DNA of 64,000 bases from Paragonimus skrjabini miyazakii (lineage: Eukaryota > Platyhelminthes > Trematoda > Plagiorchiida > Troglotrematidae): contig JTDE01022195.1 of the NCBI GenBank assembly GCA_014338405.1, positions 82,803 to 146,802 of the forward strand. Direction: 5' to 3'. The position numbers were made by a program, and so were the translations under genes. Shown piece after piece: positions 22,939 to 33,701 of the stretch; position 1 is the stretch's first letter; every line of letters starts with the position of its first letter. The notes beneath the pieces were generated by a model that was given only the letters and a program-made list of their open reading frames with translations, had not been told where the DNA came from and did no database searches.

Positions 22939-25060
22939 ATCATCATCACAGACAGCAATACATCAGTGGTTCCCATTGATGCTTAACTCCCTGATAGCTA
23001 TGAAAAGGAGGCAAATCTTACATAAAAAGAGGAGACCAAAGAAAAGAAGGTAACCGATTTTCTAAAAATAGCTACGTCTATATTCAAACATTCAACATCA
23101 AGCTGCTTACACCCGGAAAATAAACAACCGGGCTATAAGTGAAGACAAGATGTCAACAGCAAGACAATTTCATGGCTTTCGTTTCCGCAAGTCATTAAGT
23201 GCACCCACTTCACAGACAACTCAGCCAAACAACAACAACATTCATGCCATTGAGCTCGGTTAGCCGCCATCTCACCTAACGTCTCCAGCCACCGACTCTG
23301 TCAGTTGCAAGGCCCCAGCCCGAGAGACGAACCCGATCTACAGTGACCAAACCCTTCGTGAACGATTTCATTTGTCTACGCCAGGTCATCATCTGTCCAC
23401 CTCGCACATGACTGCAGTTGGCCTCAGTGTCCGCAAACAGTGCTCGGTTTGTCAGATGACTGACTAGCATCCTTAATACATGACCTAACCATTCAAGTTT
23501 GTGTAAACGTAATGACTGAACAAAAGAACTTGACTGAAGATCACAACCAAACACTTGCTTCCTTACGGGTTCGTTCCTTACTCGTCTGTACTACCGGATG
23601 CAAACCACTAAAGGCAGACATCAGTTATCAAACACACGAAGACGGTTCACGTTTTCTAACCTGACCGGCCTCGTTTTTCAGTCGCAAAATACTACAACTA
23701 CCACTGTCATCTCATGTACGCTACCCTTAAGCCTCAAAAAGATGCACCTCTGTTTCCGGAGGCGTCCTAATTTGGCGAATACCGCCCTAGCCTTAGAGGT
23801 ACGCGCATTCTGCTTTATTCCTCACGCCTCTGCCACCGCCGATATTGATCCTAAGTATACAAACCAGTCAACAACTTCCATAACTTCATTAGCCAACATT
23901 AGATCTACGTAATCACAGTGGTTTTGCGAGGGCACTTTGCATTTTGAGGCTGCAAACCTCACTTCGAAGTATTTAGCAGAACGCGAAATAGCATCTAGCA
24001 TTGTTTGCTCTGCTTCAGTGTTATGAAACAACAACACTCTGTCCTCAGGATAATCCAAGTCATTCAGTCCTTCAACAGGTGGGAGGTCCGCGCCGGCATC
24101 TTGTGAGTGCCACAGACGGTCCTCCATTACTTCGTCTATGACAAAATTAAACAAAAATGGTGAAGCGGACACCTTTGACGTACACTGCCCCTGGAGCTGA
24201 AACTGTCAGACAGTTCGCCGTAAACCCTAACCTAAGCTGGAGTATGGGAACATAGTGTCCGCTGTATGTTGATATACCTTTTCGGTACACTCGTGTTTAA
24301 GTGGCCCTAAAAGTGTCGATCGATCCACTGAATCAAACGCACCTTTATAGTTGAGAAATACAACAACTGTTAACCGGTAGTAAGTACGGTGCTGCTCCAC
24401 AATTTTACAAGTAGTGAAAATGTGATCAGTATATCCCCGTCTAGGACTGAACCCTGCCTGTTCTTCCTTATTGTCTGCTTCTCTAGCTGCAGTGAGTCGA
24501 CGAAGTATAATTGATGACAGAACCCTAAGGATGGCTGTAGCCAAGCAAGAGCCCCAAATGTCTTTCTTGAATATGGGAACTATTATCCAGTGACCCCAGC
24601 ATGGAGGAATGTTCTTCGTTTTCCACACAACGAGAAACAACTGAGTCAAGGTCTCTACTAACCGTTCTCCATATACTCCGAAAAGTCTCGTCACAAGACC
24701 ATTTGGGCCAACAACCTTATTTCAACTGAAATCCAAAATATAGTTGCAAGCTTCGATTTTAGTGGGTGATGCTAACTCTACAACCCTGGTTGCAACATTG
24801 CAAGTAACACAATAGAAGCGGGAGGCCAACTGAATCGATCGTCAAGTGTTCCATCCACTGGACTTATTTTTGATGAGTGTGCCATCTACCTCACTGATAG
24901 TTTCACGGCCGACTTTGACCAGTAGCACGGGTAAGCTTGAAAAGTCTGCCTGTATTCTCTGACGCAAAAGCAATTTCCATTTCCTTAACTTTCTCCATTA
25001 ACCAAGTGGGGAACGAGGGAGACAAAAGTGTGGGTGTTTCGAGACGAGGCATGATTAGCT
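22939..25060 (-). mobile_element. LINE B, endonuclease-RT retrotransposon, 5'-truncated
   Basis: Read from 25060 down: SFPTWLMEKVKEMEIAFASE and GRLFKLTRATGQS (linker before the RT) near 25010-24880, RT fingers and palm (24694-23822), C-terminal domain (23554-23276), and a 3' UTR that ends at about 22939 in GATGATGAT, a short triplet tail. The last 600 bases (22939-23560) match a second, more truncated copy at 39205-39800, which ends in the same triplet tail. Simple triplet tails are typical of RTE-type LINEs. No endonuclease was found, so it is truncated on the 5' side. Confidence 0.75.
23276..24694 (-). pseudogene. LINE B reverse transcriptase and C-terminal domain, broken
   Basis: The fingers and motif A are unusually well kept in one frame of 155 codons (24694-24227): HWIIVPIFKKDIWGSC, then LSSIILRRLTAAREAD, then KEEQAGFSPRRGYTDHIF, then VVVFLNYKGAFDSVDR with D intact. 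The next frame (24172-23822) has SPFLFNFVIDEVME and LNDLDYPEDRVLLF, where YADD has become YPED, then FVYLGSISA. The C-terminal frame (23554-23276) has LEWLGHVLRM, then RGGQMMTWRRQMKS, then GWGLATDR. Roughly three frame changes join these parts. The missing motif C aspartate means the enzyme was dead even without the frameshifts. Confidence 0.8.
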
Positions 25061-27476
25061 ATACCTACTGAGTGAACTGCCGAGTAATTACTAGAAACGG
25101 AGATTGCGAGGGGCCTGAAAGTTAAATTTGATACGACATTGGGGGAGGGGTCAGCAATAACATACTTTCGATTATCGACCCTGCTGCATGCAGCGGATAA
25201 GGCGACCAGGTTTATATTGCGAGACAGCCGATGCAGTATGGAACTATTGGTGTTATGAGTATTTATGATTGTTTATGGACTGACCTATTGCTAGGACGCC
25301 CAGACCTAGATAAGAGAACAATTAGGGTTGTCACTCAAAGCCTCTGGCTTAAGAAGCCTGTACCGCAAGGCAGCAGGTGGGAGGGAGTGTACCAGAACTT
25401 GTACTTCTTCCGAAAGAATATACCACCCTTCTTTCAACCCCCAATCTAGAGTGCCAGAAGACTGTTTTGTCAGACCTCTATCTGTTGGCCTGCCTAGTAT
25501 AAGTGATTCTGTCGGTGTGGTCTTCACACAATCCAATTTAGCCCAATAGGTCATCGAGATGTGCACACCATCAGACCGCGCCAAGGTTCATTGTCGTTGT
25601 AACCGTAAATCACTGAACCTAAACGATGGATACACATCAGGTAAACACGGCCCATCTTGCCTACTAATCCCTAACGAAAGCTACCAGAAGGGTATTTGAA
25701 AAATGCTTGTCATGGCAACCAATGTTTACTTTACACAAACTGATCCGATTTGACGTTTTTTTAAAATCTTGGTTATATCTAAACAGTTTTTCTCGTAGTA
25801 CAAACTACTTTTTGTTATATTGTTTTATCTTGAACCGTATCTCCCATTAGTTCTAATGTCTACGTTGTACTATCTCGGTTTTCTTTTCTCTGTAACTTGT
25901 AGCCAAAATATGGAAGCGCACTATCTGCCATTTGCTATCCGCTACCGCTTCACAGTCGCATCGCTTCTTCGACACGTCTTCTGGTATGTTATTTTGAAAT
26001 CTTGTCCGAACTGGCTGATCTTCAGGCCGAACAACGTAAGGTCAGTTTCCTAGCTGCCTCATTCAGGCCTAGATGATTCTAATCACTACATTTTTAACTT
26101 GCTCATTACGTTCTGAAGTTCATGAAGGTATGTTTTTATTCAAACATTTGCATTTCTGGCAACTGGAGTCTATATGTCTAATGTCGGTGTGAGTATCGTA
26201 ACATACAGTTTGAGGAGGATGCGAATATTTACATGTAACGCACGCCGGTCAGTTGTGTGTAGAGGATTGTATCTTTGTCTGTTGACTATCTGTTGATCCA
26301 AGGCGTTTACGTAACATGTTGGTGTAAAGATTTAGGAAGTGACTAGGTAAATCAAACATAAGTGGCAGTTCGGACTAAAAATGTGTGAGCACTTACTTAA
26401 GTTCGACCACTCCTTACACGTACTTACAGTGTTCCAGTTTTCATCCTATCGACATCATCGCATGCAATTGATAACAAACTTTTTAAGCATGGTTTTTCAT
26501 AATGAGCTTACTAGTTGCTGACTAGTTTATCCAAATGCCAGCATAGCTACTGTCCAGTTGTACATTGGGAGAACAGATACGAGGGTTGTTGCCGCGGCTT
26601 TCTTGTGGTTAGTCGTCATTTGATCATAGTGTGAAGATGACCTTGACACAGTTGGGCTGACAAACAACAAAGAGTTTGATCAATTGATGATCAATAACTT
26701 GTAAATTACAGTGTATGGTTAGATCAAGAGGCGAAAATGATTCTTTGGAATCCACCTTTTTGACTATTTACAATTCTTCATTTTTCGCCGGTGTGATATG
26801 TATCGCCTGTCTCACGTTGATTACTTTTCAAATGTAACTTCTTTCAATCCATTCGAAACCGTTCACGTTTTCGTCCTACCAGAATAAGCATGCCTTAGTA
26901 CATATGCTGTATTTTTGTCTAGACACGTGAACGAACTTTTGCTTACTTTCAAGGCTTACATTATCTAATTTACTAGCGACGATGATGATTGTGCGCTTGT
27001 TCGGTGGACTTCAAAACTTGCAGTTTATCTTTAATAGGACAAATGAAAAAAAATCATTCATTCATTCGTTTTCGTAAGTTTTTTCGGTGAGAGAACTATA
27101 AATTTTACTTATGTTCTCCTGTCTCTATGTTAATTGAAGATACCACGTGGGTGTACTGAAATCGGTTGTGGGGAAGGTGTACAATCTTCCACGAATACGT
27201 TGAGCAAAGCGTAGCAATAAACCAACGGTCCCAGATAGTCAAAACAAAACAGTACCGCGGTACGATTGAACTAGTTATCAAAGTTAACAATTAGACAACC
27301 CCAACAGTTTTGACCGACGGATAGTTTCCGGGATATGAATTACAATTTGGTGCCAAACAGGCTAAAGATGAACTATAAGCACATAATATGACATACATAC
27401 CCAACAGAGTTCTTTCGAACAGTCAACAAGTTCAAAAACAATGGGGACGAGCCGAGCTACAAAAAGGGGATGCACG

Positions 27477-27477
<1 letters not shown>
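25061..27477. other. No gene seen
   Basis: A moderately GC-rich patch at 25130-25560 is open in both directions for 70-90 codons and lies directly upstream (in its sense) of LINE B, so it might be part of an older element. The remainder is AT-rich and featureless to me. Confidence 0.4.

Positions 27478-27529
<52 letters not shown>
27478..27529. repeat. (ATC)n microsatellite
   Basis: Seventeen perfect ATC units run straight into the assembly gap. The open frames that run across it and the N run are artefacts. Confidence 0.95.
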
Positions 27530-27629
27530 NNNNNNNNNNNNNNNNNNNNNNNNNNNNNNNNNNNNNNNNNNNNNNNNNNNNNNNNNNNNNNNNNNNNNNN
27601 NNNNNNNNNNNNNNNNNNNNNNNNNNNNN
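27530..27629. other. Assembly gap, 100 N
   Basis: Exactly 100 N between an (ATC)n and an (AT)n tract. This is the usual placeholder for a gap of unknown size, so distances across it are not reliable. Confidence 0.97.
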
Positions 27630-27662
<33 letters not shown>

Positions 27663-28170
27663 AATACGTTGAAAGTCTATGAACAAGCACATTCATATAC
27701 TTTCAACATATATTATTACATATTATTTTTATATACATGTAAATATATGTACATGTATAGAAATATGTTTGCATATGTTGCAAGTGCATATATATATATA
27801 TACGTACAGAAATATGACATAACATATATGTACGATATCTATTAAATATTATATAGAATGTATATATTACTTACGTACATGCTATACAAATTCCTATATA
27901 ACTATTCATACTCTCTCAATACATACGTATACATATATGCGATCATGTGTTGAAAGGGTATGAATGTATATATGTATATGTAAGAATATGTATATATAAC
28001 ATACATATATTCCATATAACATGTAAAATATATATTATATACATGTAATATACATATATACACATCGCACATATATATATATATATAGGCATAGATATGT
28101 GAACATGAAATTATGTGATTTCATACATAACAAGTTATTTTCTTCGTATATATATATATACGTATATACG
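27630..28170. repeat. (AT)n tract and TA-rich low-complexity region
   Basis: Thirty bases of pure AT alternation (27630-27659) lead into about 500 bases of imperfect TATATG/ACATAT repeats with short pure runs near 27788, 28070 and 28148. There is no coding signal. It ends about 270 bases before the exon at 28445. Confidence 0.9.
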
Positions 28171-28444
28171 TATAGATGAATAGATTTACATAGACAGGAA
28201 ATAAGTTTCTATACGTGGAATCACATTATTTCAGGTTTCATTTATGCATGTATGCATTTTTTTATTTTGGGAACTTTTTGGACACTCATATGTACACCAA
28301 CCTGCATTCCTCCATTACGATCTAGGAGAACGAGTTGCTCAATGATAAAATTGCGCTCCAAGGTCATACGGTGTATTAGTAAGCTTTACAAGTTTATTTT
28401 TCGTGGGTACGAAAGGACAAACACTCTCTGTATTTTCGTTTCAG

Positions 28445-28858
28445 TTTCAAATCGAACGCCACCGACAATGGTCTGACGTGATCGATCTTTCAGCCGCTTT
28501 GCTTCGTCTGTTTAACACACCCCCAAGGTTGGAACAGGCACGTGATTTTCAAGCCGAACATGACAGCTGTAACACTGGATTACAAGTTCTCTTCTGTCTA
28601 CGCGACTTGATTTGTATGGCCCCTGGAGTCCTAGATCGGCGCCCTGCCGTTTTCGGCACACCAACCCGGTCGATTGCTGAGGCAAAGCGAATTATGGACA
28701 TGTGTATCACCCAAATCGAAACGGCTATCGAAGAGCATCTGGAGTGGTTGAAACGATTGGTGGAGCAGAAATCACTCATGGAACAGAAACGATTGACGTG
28801 CAAAACGATATGGAATGACGGTCGGAGCTACTTGGACCAAGTAGAATGGTTGAAAAAA
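28445..28858 (+). CDS. Spectrin-repeat protein, exon 2 visible
   Basis: An acceptor with a clean pyrimidine tract (TATTTTCGTTTCAG) opens 138 whole codons. The donor I prefer is AAA|GTGGGT at 28859, which keeps phase 0; GTTTGA at 28880 is a poorer alternative. The protein reads FQIERHRQWSDVIDLSAALL, then RSIAEAKRIMDMCITQIETA, then EEHLEWLKRLVEQKSLMEQK and SYLDQVEWLKK. The long amphipathic helices with tryptophans spaced as in helices A and C are typical of spectrin repeats, about one repeat plus a part. The exon is flanked on both sides by inversely oriented copies of the same DNA transposon (18600-20280 and 30979-32668). Confidence 0.8.
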
Positions 28859-29520
28859 GTGGGTTTAAGTCAGAAAGATGTTTGATTGCTGTGCTAGATA
28901 CCCACGTATAAAGCACATCGCAGCGAGTGAAGGCATCAGTACCCACACTTTCATTGAGATATCCCTATTTACCTTGCACTCCAGATGATAGTAGGTTAGT
29001 GATTTAGATCGATGTTTGATGAACACTGTTCAAGTGTGTTTCCGCATGCTCAAATTAACATCTCGATGGCCTTTCAAAAGAGGCACTGAGTTCTTTATTT
29101 TATCTTCCAATAAATGAGCGGGGAGTTTGACTTTGTGTTAACTTACCTTGCTCATCATTTATCCTCAGGATGGTACTATTATGTAGATTGACAGTGGAGG
29201 TTAATGAGAAACACCTGCTAGATTTGTTATGAAGAAACTTGGTGAATGGTCATTATTCGGTGAAGATGTGATTTGGTTGTTGGTTTACGCTTATCCGTGA
29301 GCTAAATCGTGCATGGTTGACCGTCGATCCTGTCGATCAGAGACCAAGGTAGACGGGATCGCTTTGACGCACCACTTCCACTGAAGCTGACTGACAAAAT
29401 GTTCTTATGTAGACTATCTTCAATGGGTTAACCAGCACACAACAAACCACTCGAAAAACCTCAACAATTCAACTAATTACTAACAAGTAACAGGGGACTT
29501 TCTGACAAAAATCGAATAGC

Positions 29521-29835
29521 GCCCACAATTGATCGCAGCCTACCCATTCTGATAGATTTTCTAGTCAATCCCTTTCGAAAAAAGGCACCAGACTCGAGGT
29601 TCGCCCCTGTTATATCTCGCCCGCGGCGCATATTCTTGCCACAACTGGCACCTTGTTCCGGTCAAGCCTGTATGAAGTAACTCTGTTGACGATTGCGCCA
29701 ATGACCTCATATGTAAATTCATGTCATATGTAAACCGTCAGCCACTTTCGGTGGTGGGGAGCGCTTAGATCGCCCGAGTGCCTTGAAGGGTGCACAATAA
29801 CTACTCTGTTAACTCTAACCGACACTCCAGCGACA
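29521..29835 (-). repeat. SINE-1 copy, diverged
   Basis: The minus strand keeps the family blocks in order: TTAACAGAGTAG, GAAAGTGGCTGACGG, GAGGTCATTGGCGCAAT (A-box region), GGAACAAGGTGCCAG, GGGGCGAACCTCGAGTC, and the 3' end CTGCGATCAATTGTGGG. The hairpin at about 29605-29618 has lost its pairing (GATAT against GGGGC), unlike in the other copies. Confidence 0.65.
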
Positions 29836-30978
29836 AATCACTCATTTTCGAGCAAGCGAACACGAGCAGGATGGCTGATTGATCGTGATTAACTATCTTC
29901 CAGTCAGCGTAGGTGCTGATTCCGGAATCGTTTTGATAAATCCCGTTATCCTCGATCGTTATAATGGATTCTACATGAATTTGAGAAAACAGTTGCACAT
30001 GGGTTACGTTTTGTGTGCGAATCCTAGCTGCGGCGTAGCTCTTGTTAACTGTTTGATTGTGCTCGTTAGTTAACCACCTGTCGCCTTCTAATGGCACACA
30101 GTCTCTTCTTTAATTCCTGCAATTCAGTGAAGCTCTGATCACACTTTTAACGATGGAGCACCTTGTTAACCAGGATATATTTTGGTTGTTAACGATAATC
30201 GATTAAGTGAAAAATATTCGGTACAGGTTGATTAAAACAACCTCCCATCTACATCCCCTTAAAGTGAATTGACTTTTCTTATCTTAGATATAAAATTTAA
30301 ACATGGCTACAAGGATTAGAATTTAAGGTAGTATTTTACGGTGCTAGGTTTATTTATAGGTGTAGACCCAAAAAATCGGAGTAGATACAACAGAATACCT
30401 GGAAACGAAGGTACATTTTGGGGGAACCTTATCAGATTATGACATTCCCCCCTATGAGATCACAACAGTGTTTCTGTGGTGGAGGTATTTCTTCTGAAGG
30501 AATGCAATCTACTCGATGTAATTTGAATACACTGAAGAAGACAACTTTGTCTTGTAAGAACTGTCAATAAAGACTTACGCTAATGAGTAACTACAGGGTC
30601 TTATCGAAACTACATAGGTACCTCTTGGAGCATTAAAGAAAAGGGGTGGTTGCTCTTTAGTTGCAGCTTGTTAGAACTAGTAACCAATTATCGAACAATG
30701 ATGAAGAATCACAGTTTGAAACAAACGTTGCAAATGGTTTGAACTAGAAAAGAATAACCAGACTGGTCGGTGTTATACAATCAACCATTTGCTATCGCAC
30801 AACAACAACAACAACATTGTATGCGCTTTAGAATACTGATCAACCGTTCACATTTAAACAAGAGTCAGGTGAACATTATTGTGTAGCAGGATCTCTTGAT
30901 AAACAGGAAAACATCCTAACTACTGTTCAGTGTGCTCTCGGGACCAGCTTAAGTTGAGCAGTGTGAGGGAGATCAGAT

Positions 30979-32668
30979 CTATACCACTTACCTATCTGTT
31001 TCCATTTTAGGCACAAGATTTTCCTTCACATGCATTACAATTTCCACCTTAGAATCTCGGGCGTGATGGCAACAACGCGATTGGTTCAACTAACCGGAAG
31101 GGACAACCAGTCTTAAGTAGAGCACTTCGCATTGACTACTTTGGTCGAAGAAGTGGTACGGGTTATTCGACGGGTGTCAACGGCTTTGCTTAATGAGAAC
31201 GGGTTTAACAGTCAAATTGGAGCATAGATCATCTAATTCATCAAACTGCAGGCCGTATTGGTTCCTTTGACAGGTAAAAGGTTACGAGTGTTTAGAGGTG
31301 TCTGTGGATCTCACGTCCAGTAGAAGTGAGCTTTGGGGTCGTGGTAAACTTCGAGGTGTAATATGAGAGTGAACCAGTTTTTGAGAACATTCTCACTAGT
31401 TCTCTTGTATACATGGCCGGCGGACGTAAGTACACTCTCATCAGTCCCGAAACACGCAGACGTATTATTGAAGCATTCGAAAGGGGTGATGACTGGCGTA
31501 TGGTTGCCCTTCTGAACGGAGTCAAGTGTAATGCCGCTTACAAGTGGCTTCATGTGGGTTGCATCGGTCAAGAAGCACAGCCTCGCAGAGGACATAAAAG
31601 CAAGATTTTGACAGAATCAGAGATCGTTATGATGTTGGAGTGGATTCCCGTCGGTCCAACGATTACATTGCCATTTTTGAGATTGTGTGTCAAGGCTGAG
31701 TTTGAGAAAGAGTTATCAGCCACAATGATTAGTCGATACTTGGATGGCCAGTGTATGACTGTCAATAAACTGTGCCAAGTACCCGTTGGCATAAACTCAA
31801 ATGAAAATTTCGAGTTACGGCGACTGTTTGCACGTCGACTGATGGTGCACCATGCAAATTCAAAGATCATTTATTGGATAGATGAGACAAAATTCAATTT
31901 GTTATTTACTTCATTTCACATCAACTTGTAGTGAACAAGTGAATATGCGTTTGACCCTTGTCCATTAACAATTTAATACACCTTTCCTGAACAGCAATCG
32001 AAACGTAGCCCCAACAGACATCGAACTAAAGAACGCAGCGGAGTTTGAAAACAAACCGTATATTTCCAGCAACGTTTGGAAATGTGATTAACAGTTAGCT
32101 CTAACCCGGTCTGAGACTAACAGCAGCAACTAGGAAGAAAAAGAAGAGAAGCGCGAAGTGAGCTATCGACCACTCTGCGGCACTCAAAAGCGCGCCAAGC
32201 GAAAAGTGCGTGAAACCTTCGAGCGCATTAAACAACACTCGAAAATGGAATAGTAGATGAGTCGTTAGGAGAAGGGCAAGCATTCTCTGCGTGTAATTAG
32301 TTGTACGATTGAAGAAAGTAGCGCTGAGTTCATATCAGGCCTCCTACTGCAGACGCACACAGAATCATGCGTACAGAATAAACAAGCGGGAAAACACGGT
32401 TGAAACCGGGATTCTTGATGAAGCCATATGATTGCTGGTCACTACAGTACCCATTGAATAACCTGTACAACTTACTCTATCAAAGTAGCCAACACGAAGC
32501 GCTTTAATTAAGATTGGTTGTCCCTTCCGGTCAGTTGAACTAGTCGCGTTCTTGCCGTCTTCTCCAAGATTTTAAGGTGGAAATTCTAATGCGCCAAAGG
32601 GAATTGCTTTAGCATGTGAAGGAAAACCTGGTGCCTAAAGTAGAAACAGTTGTGTAGAAAAGTATAGA
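30979..32668 (+). mobile_element. Tc1/mariner-like DNA transposon, copy 2, with inverted terminal repeats
   Basis: The left end begins CTATACC at 30979 and the right end is its inverse, GTATAG, at about 32667. About 200 bases inward from each end match in opposite orientation (for example TTTTAGGCACAAGATTTTCC on the left and its diverged complement GGAAAACCTGGTGCCTAAAG on the right). The left 950 bases match copy 1 almost base for base in inverse orientation. Between about 31915 and 32460 the second half of the transposase is replaced by unrelated sequence. TATA at both tips suits TA insertion. It is a non-autonomous deletion derivative. Confidence 0.75.
31413..31931 (+). pseudogene. DDE transposase, N-terminal half only
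   Basis: One frame of 172 codons starts with MAGGRKYTLISPETRRRIIE (helix-turn-helix start), continues NGVKCNAAYKWLHVGCIGQE, PRRGHKSKILTESEIVMMLE, NENFELRRLFARRLMVHHAN and ends IIYWIDETKFNLLF followed by nine unrelated residues and a stop. That gives the DNA-binding part and the first catalytic Asp. The second (CDNAPSH) and third (ENVWS) blocks seen in copy 1 are absent. The reading frame itself is intact up to the break, so this copy repairs the N-terminal lesion of copy 1. It could still bind transposon ends if expressed; that is speculation. Confidence 0.8.
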
Positions 32669-33200
32669 ATGCACCATTCATTTCCTCCACCGATACACGG
32701 TACTTCAAAAATCCAGTTTGCTTCTTCCTGTTCTCCAACTGATTGATTTCAGTTCGTGTTGCTAAGATGTCATCTGCATGAAAATGGTTGCAGACTCTTG
32801 GATCGGTCACATCTTACGAATTATTCAATCTTTGCTTTTACGGGCGTGTAATTTCCTCTTTTTTTCTATTGCCAATCCTGAAAGTGACTGACGCCAACCA
32901 CTGAGGCCATAGAGGGACAAGGCTCGCCTCTTGTGCCCGCTTGAATCACATCTACATGACACTAAACGTGAAACGTTTTTCGCCACACTACAGTGCATAT
33001 CTTCGCTCGGCTGACACAACTGTGGACACTTTACGCATGTTTTCAATAACTTATCATCACAAGGCATCGGTCACACATTCATGCTATCTTAGAATGGGTG
33101 TTGAGTGAACAGTTTCTCCTGGCTGTGCTTTATTTTCTGTTGTATCCTTCATCCAAATTTGGTCTTAATGTTGCCGGATTATTAACGTAATGTGTTTACA

Positions 33201-33701
33201 ATAAAATCTCATCAGACTGTTACAGTTATAAAGGAAAATAAAACTGAAAACGGTTACATGCGAAACTTGTCTAGAAGAATCAGAGAACATCATCCAGCAT
33301 GGATCGGGACAGGTGAGAGAAAATCAATCACGAGTGCCATTGTAGGTCATTTGGCTGACAGCGATCATCAGGTCAACATAGACCGATCGTTCACTGTTAG
33401 CTACAGGGTTCCACCTAACAGATCAAAACTCGTTCTCCAGCGAATGTTGGCCACTGCCGAGGCCATTGCCATTCGATTACGTAATCCAACCTTGTGTGGA
33501 CAGAAAAACTTTGTTCAATCGTTTCATTTGCCTTGGCCATTAGCTGACTCACCCAATCGATATGTGGACAGTTAACACCCAATCGGCGTCCACAAACACA
33601 AAATTAAGATGGTGTGAATTTGGGACCAATACCAAGTTTCGCATGTAACCGTTTTTAGTTTTATTTTCCTTTATAACTGTAACAGCCTGATGAGATTTTA
33701 T
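33201..33701. repeat. 69-bp inverted repeats enclosing a Penelope fragment
   Basis: The left arm 33201-33269 and the right arm 33633-33701 are reverse complements over 69 bases with two mismatches by my count. The arms contain CTGTTACAGTTATAAAGGAA and GGTTACATGCGAAACTTG. The enclosed 363 bases hold the C-terminal tail of a Penelope-like element, whose frame begins within the left arm. Penelope elements often carry inverted or partial terminal repeats, so these arms may be part of the element's own structure. Confidence 0.85.
33264..33575 (+). mobile_element. Penelope-like element, GIY-YIG/C-terminal fragment
   Basis: The + frame reads NLSRRIREHHPAWIGTGERK at about 33262-33320, then SAIVGHLADSDHQVNIDRSF, then VSYRVPPN, then LQRMLATAEAIAIRLRNPTL and QSFHLPWPLADSP, then stops at 33573. 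This matches the tail of Penelope-like proteins from just after the GIY-YIG core to the C-terminus, over about 100 residues without a break. There is no RT or GIY-YIG core upstream. It is the best kept of the three Penelope tails in the window. Confidence 0.75.

Larger units (their letters stand above)
11306..28444 (+). other. Large intron (about 17.1 kb) of the spectrin-repeat gene
   Basis: The interval runs from donor GTAAGT at 11306 to acceptor TTTTCGTTTCAG at 28444. It contains the GC-rich block, transposase scrap, R3, Penelope element, transposon copy 1, LINEs B, C and D, and the assembly gap, listed separately. Nearly all of these except LINE D and one Penelope tail are in antisense orientation to the host gene, a bias often seen for intronic elements. 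A missed small exon is possible, since phase 0 at both ends tolerates any whole-codon exon. Confidence 0.6.

Noticed and set aside
27388..27845. Open frames through the N run (poly-Ile, poly-His, poly-Asp, Ile-Tyr runs)
   Set aside because: They arise from (ATC)n and (AT)n microsatellites read through the gap and are not proteins.
32825..33067. Minus-strand frame rich in Cys, Arg and Ser before the Penelope tail
   Set aside because: No zinc-finger spacing and no family match; opposite strand to the Penelope fragment.
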